Shown piece by piece: positions 55,881-64,000 of a DNA stretch of 64,000 nt. The notes below the pieces were generated by a model, which did no database searches, was not told where the DNA came from, and worked only from the letters and a program-made list of their open reading frames with translations. Positions within the stretch are counted from its first letter, which is position 1; every line of letters begins with the position of its first letter. A program made the position numbers and the translations under genes. The stretch comes from a candidate division KSB1 bacterium (GTDB lineage Bacteria > Zhuqueibacterota > Zhuqueibacteria > Residuimicrobiales > Krinioviventaceae), in assembly GCA_034521575.1 (NCBI GenBank), contig JAXHMJ010000002.1, forward strand, positions 1,109,085 to 1,173,084. Reading direction: 5' to 3'.

Positions 55881-56597
55881 TTACAATTTTCCCGGCATTT
55901 CCACGATACTGCCGGTAATGTCATCCGCACGGTCTGAACATAAGAAAGCGGCGAGTTTTGCGATTTCAAGCGGAGCAACCCACTTTGATGAATCAGCATC
56001 CGGCATGGCTTTTTTATTTGCTTCTGTCTCGATCATACTCGGGGCAATACTGTTCACCTGGATATTTTTTTCCTTTCCCTCCTGCGCCAGGGACTTTGTC
56101 AAAGCGATCAATCCGGCCTTGGATACTTGATAGCTGCCCCGTTTTGTTTTGGGATTCAATGCAGCCAATGCTGATAGGGTTATAATCTTTCCTCCCCCCT
56201 GCTTTAGCAAAACAGGCCAAAGCGCTTTACTGCACAAAAAAGCTGATTTTAGATTGAGATTCATCATAAAATCCCATTCATCTGCTTCAGTCTCGGCCAG
56301 AGTTTTACCGGCTGTGAATCCCCCCATCGAGTGTACCAGTCCATCCACTCCACCAAATCTCTCCACAGCAGTGTCTTTCATCCTCAGGATATCCTGCCAA
56401 TGTGTGAGATCAGCAGCGATTGGCAGCAAACGTTCATTCTGTTCGCTCTCAATATCAGATAGTGAATGCAGCAACTTGTCTTCATCCCGGGCTACCGCCA
56501 CAACATGCGCCCCCTCTTTTAAAAAATGACGGGTGATATGACGTCCCAACCCTCCGGATGCCCCTGTAACGACAAACGTAGATTTTTCCAGCAGCAT
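55881..56597 (-). CDS. Short-chain dehydrogenase/reductase (SDR)
   Basis: 238-residue NAD(P)-dependent oxidoreductase. Cofactor motif TGASGGLGRHI, catalytic Ser in ITLSALAAL, Tyr-x3-Lys in GSYQVSKAG, and a classical C-terminal APLEIAKLAAFLCSDRADD. FabG-like in overall layout; the substrate is unknown. It lies 71 bases downstream of the AMP nucleosidase-like gene on the same strand. Confidence 0.87.
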   Translation of the reverse strand: MLLEKSTFVVTGASGGLGRHITRHFLKEGAHVVAVARDEDKLLHSLSDIESEQNERLLPIAADLTHWQDILRMKDTAVERFGGVDGLVHSMGGFTAGKTLAETEADEWDFMMNLNLKSAFLCSKALWPVLLKQGGGKIITLSALAALNPKTKRGSYQVSKAGLIALTKSLAQEGKEKNIQVNSIAPSMIETEANKKAMPDADSSKWVAPLEIAKLAAFLCSDRADDITGSIVEMPGKL

Positions 56598-56668
56598 ACA
56601 TCACCCTTTTTTATTGATATAACGAATAACAGAAAAACAACATTCCCGGTCATCCTGTTTTCTACAAC

Positions 56669-57499
56669 TCACCAGCGATAATGGCGAATATGCTCTCCCT
56701 TTTCCTGAATTTCATACATCGAGTTGATACCGATGCTGATATGCTTTTCAGCAAAATCGTTGAATACATCTTTTGATGAGTGTTGTGTCTTAATACCGCC
56801 CTTTTTTAACGGCAGGTCTGAAACCAGCAACAGGGCGCCAATGGGGACTTTGCTGGCGAATCCCACTGAAAACAAAGCCGCACATTCCATATCAATCGCA
56901 ATAGCCCGTTCATCGTATAATTTGCGTTTAAATCCATCATTAAATTCCCAGAACCGGTAATCCGTTGTATGCACCACGCCGGTGCGGTAATCCAGACCCT
57001 CGTCGACCAGCATCTGGCTGATAAATTTTTGAATTTTAAAGGTGGGCAAAGACGGAACTTCCGTGGGCAGAAAATGGCCGGAAACCCCTTCGTCTCGAAT
57101 GGCCGCTATCGGCAATATAAAATCTCCAACGCGCAGCGACCGGTGCAAGCCGCCGCACATACCCAGAAAAAGAACAGCTTGCGGATCAATCACACTCAGA
57201 GCCTCGATGATCAATGCCGCAGTGGGAGCGCCGATTTTGAAATCGATCATACTGACTCTAATTTCCGGACTATGCACCGCAGACATGGCCGATCCTTCAC
57301 ATCGTTTACCATTAAACCGGCGCTCAAATACATCCATATATCTGTGAAAATTTGTTAAAATAATATACGAATTAAAATCGTCTGCCCTGGCGCCTGTATA
57401 TCGTTCCAGTATTTCCCGGGCCACTTTTTGTTTTTCCGGATTGTTATAAATCAGGTTTTTGGCGTTCTCCTGGTAAAACATTTCATTAAAATCACTCAT
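56669..57499 (-). CDS. AMP nucleosidase-like phosphorylase-superfamily protein
   Basis: 276 residues of the PNP/UDP phosphorylase fold. Seen: AVLFLGMCGGLHRSLRVGD, LPIAAIRDEGVSGHFLP, and the active-site block AIDMECAALFSVGFASKVPI with LLVSDLPLKKGG. This matches the short Amn-like group that splits AMP to adenine and ribose-5-phosphate. The start at 57499 has AAAGGA upstream; the frame is open to 57505. It follows the radical SAM gene by 11 bases. Confidence 0.82.
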   Translation of the reverse strand: MSDFNEMFYQENAKNLIYNNPEKQKVAREILERYTGARADDFNSYIILTNFHRYMDVFERRFNGKRCEGSAMSAVHSPEIRVSMIDFKIGAPTAALIIEALSVIDPQAVLFLGMCGGLHRSLRVGDFILPIAAIRDEGVSGHFLPTEVPSLPTFKIQKFISQMLVDEGLDYRTGVVHTTDYRFWEFNDGFKRKLYDERAIAIDMECAALFSVGFASKVPIGALLLVSDLPLKKGGIKTQHSSKDVFNDFAEKHISIGINSMYEIQEKGEHIRHYRW

Positions 57500-57510
57500 A
57501 ATCAAATCCT

Positions 57511-58558
57511 TTATTTAAATAATCCGATACCATAATTACAATTTCGGCAAAGAGAAATAGCATCGCGGTTTTTCAGAACCTGCTGCCTGAACCGCTGATA
57601 GCTTTCCGAGGTCCATACCTGATTAAATATCCCGGCATCTGTAAAACAACCCATGGCATATTCGGCATTTTTATCAAAACAACAAGGCACAATCGTGCCG
57701 TCCCAGTCAATAAGCGTGGTCATCCACAAACGGGGACACGCGCCTTTTCCCCGCATTACGATAAATTTCTCTTTACCCAGATCATAGCGCCGATATGTTT
57801 CATCTGCAGGCAGCCACTCCTGCGCTTCTTCATAGCTATTGACCTGAACCGTTTTGATCAATAATCGGTCTACTCTTAGCTTTTTTGCTAATTCCTTAAT
57901 ATCTCCAAGTTCTTTCTCATTGTGTTTCATAACAAGAAATTGCAGAAACAGATATGGTGTTTTGCTGTTCAATTGCTTTTTAGCGGCTATTAACTGTTGA
58001 ATACCGTCAATGACTTTGTGCAAGTCTCCGCCGCGTCTGTAATGAGCATAGGATTCCGGATTCACACCGTCCAGTGAAAGGATCATGCTGTCCAAACCAC
58101 TATTCACCACAGCTTTTGCTTTTAAAGATGAATCAAAAAAATGCGCATTGGTGCTTGTAGAAACGTACAGGTTATAGGACTTGGCAAAGGCGACCATTTC
58201 ATTTATTTTGGGATGCAGATACGGTTCTCCCTGATGATACAGTGTAATATAAACAACTCGGTCCGCAACAGCTTTAATAAATGTTTTATAATTCTCCAAA
58301 CTCATCATACCACGCGGACGCCGTATCCGACCGCTCCCTGAAACACACAAAGGACAGCGCAAATTACACATATTGGTGGGTTCAATATTGACAATCGGCG
58401 GCAGACCCCAGACAACAGGGACGGCGACGCATCACAGAAAACACGAAAGACAAAGCATTGATCACCGCATTCTCGATTCGCCGCCATGTCAAAACCTTGA
58501 AAACCTGACGAATCGAAATCTCTTTTCCCACCCCCGGTGACCAGCTGAGTTTACTCAT
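57511..58558 (-). CDS. Radical SAM protein with SPASM-like C-terminus (one frameshift)
   Basis: About 348 residues. The [4Fe-4S]-SAM motif is MCNLRCPLC (CxxxCxxC). A C-terminal SPASM/twitch-like domain has VPCCFDKNAEYAMGCF and SLCRNCNYG. The N-terminal helical part starts at ATG 58558 (AGGGA upstream) and reads RQVFKVLTWRRIENAVINAL; a break near 58425 (extra T) restores RRRPVVWGLPPIVNIEPTN. Similar enzymes mature peptides or modify nucleosides and lipids; the substrate is unknown. A nucleotide-related role is suggested only by the neighbouring nucleosidase. Confidence 0.82.
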
Positions 58559-58589
58559 ATCGTTCCCTGCCGTCAAGCGTTTATTGTCA

Positions 58590-59205
58590 TTAAAACACTT
58601 TGAGCCAGGTGCGAACACCCTGCATAATCATTTCAATGGAAAAGGTCCCGACCACCAGAGCTGTTATTCGGCCGGCGACTTCGATATAGCGTTCAATTAG
58701 TTTTTCATTGCGCAGCTTGACGTAATCGTGCAGTTTTTTCAGCAGCAACAGCGTGCCGATGCACAAAAACACCGCAATAAAGGCGGAAACAATGGCGCCC
58801 ATATTATTCAAACGCTGACCGTTCAAAATAGAAGCGCTGCACCGATCCGGGTCCGATCATGATGGGCATGGTCAATGAACCGGCCACCTGTTCCGGTTCA
58901 CCGCGAAGCGTTAAAATCGCTTTGGGACCGTTGAAAACAAAACGCAGACCGATGATCAGAAAGACAATCCCTCCAAACACCTGAAACGAAGCAAAACGCG
59001 CCTGTAAAAGTTCTATAAAAATTCTGTTTCCCAGAATGGAAAACACCGAAAATACCAGAAAGCTGATGATGCCGGCTCGTGATATGATTTTCCAGAATTC
59101 TCCAGTTGTTGAATCCTGAACCAATTCTATGATGTAAATGACAATCAAAAACGGATTTAAAAGTAAAAAAAGCAATACCACTGAATCAATAATGGGAGAA
59201 GCCAT
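58590..59205 (-). CDS. MarC-family integral membrane protein (one frameshift)
   Basis: About 205 residues, six helices. Seen: SVVLLFLLLNPFLIVIYIIE, IISFLVFSVFSILGNRIF, FGGIVFLIIGLRFVF, SLTMPIMIGPGSV and, after the break near 58835, SASILNGQRLNNMGAIVSAF and GRITALVVGTFSIEMIMQGV. Family members were named for multiple antibiotic resistance but have no settled transport function. The gene is upstream of the radical SAM gene on the same strand. Bases 59206-59481 hold only a leader. Confidence 0.85.
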
Positions 59206-59481
59206 AAAATCGCACCTTTTTCTTTATTCATGCCGTAATGTAATCATCTTGCAGTTTTTTCACAACATTTGATTTCCAGCAGCGCAATAATGTGCAGATT
59301 GACATCTGATTTGTGTTCATGTTCATTCATAGCAAAGATATGGATTTGTTTTGTTATGATTGGGTTCGCAAACCGTTCACCTTGGGCCCGAAATACTCCA
59401 CTCCCTTCTTATTTCCTTGACAAAAACAGGTAATATCAATAAATTAACTGTTGATTGAACCACAAAACAGGAAACACAATA

Positions 59482-60015
59482 ATGGACAAACACATCGTCA
59501 TCACATGCGTGGGGCCGGATCAAGTGGGTCTGGTGGATCAGGTCACTGAAACGATACTGGAAAAAAAGGGAAATGTTCAAGAAAGCCGGATGGCCCGCCT
59601 GGGCGGAGAGTTTGCCATGCTCTTGATGGTCACCGTACCGGAAACCCATTTGAAGGACCTTGAAAAAAAATTGGAAAAATTGCAGGACGACGGTTACCAC
59701 GTTTATACACGCGAAACCGGCCGCGACATACCGTCGCGTTTTCAAGGCTGGGTACCTTTTGATCTTGACGTCACAGGTGCCGATCATGAAGGAATCCTGC
59801 ACTCTATCACCCATTCACTGGCGGAAAAAAACATCAATGTGGAGCTCTTGGATACGGCTGTTACATCCGCCCCGATGAGCGGCACTCCCCTGTTCACCCT
59901 GAATGCCGTCATCCTGGTTCCGCCCGGACTGTCCCGGGAAGAATGGAACAGACCTCTTGAACAGGCCGGCAGTGACGCCAATGTCAACATTACAGTGACA
60001 CCCTATACGGGGTAA
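59482..60015 (+). CDS. GcvR-like protein with two ACT domains
   Basis: 177 residues. First ACT domain: IVITCVGPDQVGLVDQVTET, MARLGGEFAMLLMVTVPE. Second: FDLDVTGADHEGILHSITHS, NVELLDTAVTSAPMSGTPLF. The pattern resembles GcvR, which modulates the glycine cleavage operon through GcvA in E. coli. No glycine-cleavage gene is within the window, so the role here may be a general amino-acid-sensing regulator. The start at 59482 is inside a frame that opens at 59455. Confidence 0.8.
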   Translation: MDKHIVITCVGPDQVGLVDQVTETILEKKGNVQESRMARLGGEFAMLLMVTVPETHLKDLEKKLEKLQDDGYHVYTRETGRDIPSRFQGWVPFDLDVTGADHEGILHSITHSLAEKNINVELLDTAVTSAPMSGTPLFTLNAVILVPPGLSREEWNRPLEQAGSDANVNITVTPYTG

Positions 60016-60579
60016 TTCGTATTACAGAGCATTCCCTGTGTTCAGTGTTTACGGTGTTTTAGAATCTATAAAGATTCCGGAACCCATATCTGAATCTGTT
60101 TTTAATTTATAGATCCGGGCTGATTATGTATCATAGATACAATAAACCATTCATTATACAATTCTTTACTGACAAAGAAATCCGGGTACAATAGAATCAA
60201 TTAGAATGAAAATCACATGATATGCCGGGGAGTCGTTGCATGAAATCAGTAGCTCCTGCGTCCTGCTGCACAATCATTTTAACCGTTTCCGGATTTAAAC
60301 AAGCGTACTGAACATCAATATAAAGGAACTCACCGGACACAGTTCTTTCATTTCAAGACATTTTCTATCGCATATTACTATCCTGAGATTTCAACTGAAC
60401 CCTGTGCTTTTGCCGTTGACAGTCTTTCCGGGAAATTTTACGCATTAATGCCTAAACGCTGTATATACATCTACAAGTCATAGTATGAGACTGGTAAACC
60501 GAATATTTTATTTATCCCAATTTATTAAATATATTATAATTATCAATAGAAGATTGTATTGTAAAAGATTGGTTATCCA
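60016..60579. other. Intergenic region upstream of the Ig-repeat gene
   Basis: AT-rich, 564 bases. It includes GTAAT-TCGT-ATTAC (60012-60025) and GAATCT-ATAA-AGATTC (60063-60078) small palindromes near the GcvR-like stop, possible attenuators. TTGACA at 60416-60421 is a -35-like box without a good -10. On the minus strand a 47-codon frame (60197-60340; reads NPETVKMIVQQDAGATDFMQ) looks protein-like but is not recognised. No RNA gene seen. Confidence 0.4.
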
Positions 60580-63500
60580 ATGAAAAAAATATTTTTTTTG
60601 ATCGTTTTCTTCCCTTTAATGCTACTCGCACAGGATGCACCCTGGTTTTCAAGACAAATTTACGCAAACAAACTCAGGGTGAATGATCCCAAGGACGATG
60701 ATTTTGCCACCCTGGATAACCGCAATGGCCACTGGGTGAGTGACGGCTGGTATGCCCGTTTTCAAGGAGTTGACGGGAGCCGGCTTGTGATCACCTTTAA
60801 AAACGGCCTGCCCTTGAAAGGCAGGCTGTCATTTGGTATGCGGAATATCAACTTGTACGAAGATGTCAGCGCCAAAGATCATGTTATCGCCATGTTAACC
60901 AGTTCCATCGACGGTGAGCCGGATCATTTTGACTCGGACGGCGCCTGGATGTACATTCGAACGGGCACCGAGTATAAACGCTCCAACGGCGCCTGCGGGC
61001 TTTTAGTGGACGCAGGGTCAAACGGACTCGACTCCCGGCAGCGAACGTATGCTGCATCCAATCAACAATGGGATCGAAATAAAGGAAATAATTTTCAAAT
61101 CATCTGGGATCAGAATCATCTCTGGATTTATTTAAATTATAATTTGGTTGCACAAGTACCATTCGAGAACCAAAAAAATCGATTCAGACAGCTGTGGCTG
61201 GCCGGGGATGGGAATGTTCCCACAATCACAGAACCGGTTTTTTCCGGGCTTCGTATTTTCACCACAGACGAACCCATTCACGTGCTTGAAAAATTTTCCG
61301 GTGATGCTCAAACCGGCTCCATTGGCTCCACTCTTTCCTCGCCTCTCCAGGTTCAGTTAACGACGGATGATGGTTCACCGATAGCCGGTAAGCCAATCAC
61401 CTTTGAGATTGAAACCGGCGGCGGAAATTTTGATGGAGAATTGCAGCGCACCGTGAATACCGGACAGGATGGTATCGCTGACATTGACTGGACGCTGGGA
61501 CAAATCATCGGTGAACAGCAGGTGCGCGCTGAATACAAAGATATGAATGTCCTGTTTACCGCCACAGCTACGGCGGGAGAACCATCCACCCTGGTTCAGC
61601 TCCAGGGAAGCGGACAGACGGTCAATCCCGGTGTTGCGTTTCCACAGCCCTTTCAAGTCCGTGTCGATGATTCTTTTGGAAATCCCATGAGCGATCAGAC
61701 GGTAAATTTCGAGATAACAGCCGGGAACGGCTCTCTCAACGGTCAATCATACGCTGCTGTTGTGACCGATGTGAATGGTATTGCATCCGTCTTTTGGACA
61801 CCGGACTCTCTGAAAGGAGCGCCCAATACCCTGCAGGCCGGTTCCCAGCATAACGGTTCTGCGTTGCAAAATTCTCCTGTGGAATGGCACTATCCGGCTG
61901 CCGATATCAATCCGCAATATTCTGAAATCCAGGCCACCGGCCCCAAGCTTGCCGACGGGCAGGATATCTCTACCGTTGTTGTGACGCTGCGCAACTCTCA
62001 AAATAATCCTGTCGGCAGCGGCTACAAAGTCCGGCTTTCAGTCAGCGGCAGCGGCAACTCGCTTGTCTGGCAGAATCAGATTACAGATACAAACGGACAG
62101 GCAAAGGCATATCTGAGCAGCACCCGCGCAGAGACCAAATCTTTGGCCGCTACTGTATCGGGCCCGGATATCAACCTGGCGCAACAGGCAACCGTGACGT
62201 TTGAGCCTGAAACCGTAGAACCCAACTCTCTGATGTATGTCTCGGGGAATCAACAAACGGTCGCAGCCGGCACGCTCGCAGAGCCCTTAAGTGTCCGGGT
62301 CGTAAATCCAAACGGCAATCCGGTGGCAAACCAGCAGGTGACATTCACTTCTATTTCAGGTGGCGGGACGTTTTCCGGTCAATCCACGCTTTATGTCACG
62401 ACCGACGCAAACGGTCTGGCGCAGGCCACTCCCCGTGTATCCACAACCGCAGGTATGAATCACACATTTTCAGCCTCTGCGGACACTCTGGAAAACTCAC
62501 CCATCCTTTTCACGCTGACGTCCAAAGCCGGCACAGGTCGTAATTTGAATATCATTCAAGGCAACAATCAGACCGGATATCCAGCCAGTACGCTTCCGAA
62601 CCCGGTGATCCTGCAACTCACAGATGCATACGGGAATCCGGTAGCGAATGAATCAGTGACATTCACTCTTGAAACCGGTGATTGTTTTATCAACGGAAGC
62701 CAAACGACCCAGATTGAGACTGACGGCAACGGCCGCGTGTCTGTGACTATATCGCTTGGAGATGAAATCACCCAGTCGTCAGTGATCGTCTCAACACCCC
62801 AGGCATCGACCCGTATTACTGTCAATACCGTACAAAATATTAACCTGCCGGACCTCAATCGTTCCAGTATCAGCGCTACTTCACCGATAACCCCGGACGG
62901 TCAGGCTGCGTCCACAGTCACCGTCACGGTATTAAATCAATTATCCGAACCCGTTGAGGGTATACAAGTTGAGGTACGAGTCAGTGACAACCGTGCAAGC
63001 GTCTCTGTGCCCGACCCGGTATCCGATGCTCAGGGTCAGGTGCAGGCCTACATCAGTTCTACCCAAGAAGGCCGGGTCACTGTAACGGCGCACCTCCCGG
63101 CCCACAACCTGACTCTGCAGGACCAGGCCGTGATTACATTCAGCTTTGTAGAGACGGGATTTATCGCAACATCAAATATCCATTACACCGGTGTGGTGGG
63201 CAAGCCGCTGCCTGAGCCGCTTGCCGTTCAACTGACCCGCGGCAGCACTCCGGTGTCCGGACAGCCGGTAACATTCAGTGTCATAAGCGGTGATACCCGA
63301 TTCTGGAAAATTCCGAACAGCAGACTGCCGGCACCAACGCCAAAGGTATCGCCGCGCTGAACGTTAATCTGGGCACAACCGCCGGAACGCCATCAGATAT
63401 CTGGCGCAAAGCGAGTTTGTGCCGGATACAAGTATTGTATTCACCCTTGTTGCAGAACCCGCTCCGGCCGTTTCACTGGTTAAAGTGTCAGGGGATGAGC

Positions 63501-64000
63501 AAAAAGCAGGACCTGGTGAGCCTCTGCCGGATTCTCTGATTGTATTGGTGAGAGATTTTTACAAAAACCCGGTTCCCGGTGCCTCTGTTAACTTTATATC
63601 TCCTTTGGGAGGAATGATCCTCACCCCTCAGCCGGGTCACGACGCAATGCGGCGGTCAGGCTGCAGCAAAGGTTCAGCTCGACGAGGATAATGATTCCGC
63701 CTATTTTCAGGCGACTCTACCTTCCGGTACAGGTGTGATGTTCAGTGCTGATGTCATCAGACAAAATACACCCCCGACGGTTACAGAGTTTGAACCGGAG
63801 CAGTCTGAGCTTTTTCATCATATCGGCGACGCTATACAGTTTAAAATCGTTAAAATCTATGATCCGGATCGCGATACCATGACGTATACCTGGCTGCTGA
63901 ATGATGAACCTGTCGGCCGGGATTGGAGCCTGACTCTTCAGATCGGGGAATCCTGGCACGCAGAAAACACCGTATCCTGCGTGATATTTGACGGCACCGA
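60580..64000 (+). CDS. Large exported protein with Big_1/invasin-like Ig repeats (3' end outside window; frameshifts)
   Basis: More than 1100 residues within the window and still open at 64000. Signal peptide MKKIFFLIVFFPLMLLA. Residues of about 20-235 form a concanavalin-like sandwich (DNRNGHWVSDGWYARFQGVD, IIWDQNHLWIYLNYNLVAQV). After that come about eight Ig-like repeats of 95-105 residues, each with a pattern like LTTDDGSPIAGKPITFEIET, GNGSLNGQS, TDVNGIASVFW. These are invasin/intimin Big_1-like beta-sandwiches. The frame breaks near 63300, 63390 and 63640-63655, after which reading resumes (AAAKVQLDEDNDSAYFQATL). Probably a cell-surface or secreted adhesin-type protein; the ligand is unknown. 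Confidence 0.83.

Noticed and set aside
60012..60025. GTAAT-TCGT-ATTAC as a fourth activator site
   Set aside because: Arms and spacer differ from GTAAC-N5-GTTAC and no -24/-12 promoter lies nearby.

Overview
The window is 64 kb of a bacterial chromosome, roughly 45-50% GC over most of its length. Gene content points to an anaerobic or microaerophilic, Gram-negative-type member of the FCB group (Calditrichota/KSB1/Marinimicrobia-like, near Bacteroidetes). The reasons are outer-membrane beta-barrels, lipoproteins, a FlgD-Ig/type IX-like C-terminal tail, a ribosomal protein S16 with a long charged tail, a Feo system, DUF3795, and a cluster of ferredoxin-bearing MinD ATPases with NifX-like proteins. 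This placement is inference from gene content. No rRNA, tRNA or CRISPR array was seen.

Layout: 1-5.6 kb has a 5'-truncated DASS transporter, a histidine kinase/response regulator pair and proline biosynthesis (proB, proA). 5.6-15.3 kb (minus) has radC, a large secreted M1 peptidase, a CAP protein, a CNNM/CorC protein, a YigZ protein, a propeller-transglutaminase and a glutamate:Na+ symporter-like protein. 15.4-18.9 kb (plus) has an acyltransferase with a zinc ribbon, an Omp85-like barrel, a small membrane protein and an HD protein. 18.9-23 kb (minus) has a methyltransferase, a glycosyltransferase-like membrane protein and a TolB-like protein. 23-26.7 kb is a PadR-headed cluster of Mrp/MinD ATPases and NifX-like proteins, resembling orange-protein (ORP) loci of sulfate reducers. 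27-32.8 kb has an acyl-CoA ligase and the ffh-rpsP-rimM-trmD-rplS operon. 33-38 kb has cell-envelope proteins and a second ligase. 38.1-42.3 kb is an AT-rich accessory island with an IS66 fragment, small cassette-like genes and broken GNAT genes. 42.5-46 kb has DtxR-FeoA-FeoB and a DUF89 protein.

46.5-55.8 kb is the most interesting part. A peptide-type ABC transporter is followed without a gap by a sigma-54 activator with a divergent receiver domain. Next come a ZU5-like lipoprotein, a TPR protein and a PAS histidine kinase. Two near-consensus -24/-12 promoters and three copies of the palindrome GTAAC-N5-GTTAC lie exactly where an enhancer-binding protein would act, so the locus looks like a self-contained sigma-54 signalling regulon. 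55.9-59.2 kb (minus) has MarC, a radical SAM/SPASM protein, an AMP nucleosidase-like protein and an SDR. 59.5 kb to the end has a two-ACT-domain GcvR-like regulator and a giant Ig-repeat protein that runs off the window.

About 30 reading-frame breaks occur, many in short homopolymers, and they hit essential genes (rplS once, rpsP twice). Most are therefore probably sequencing or assembly indels. Genes are annotated over their full reconstructed extent with the break positions stated.
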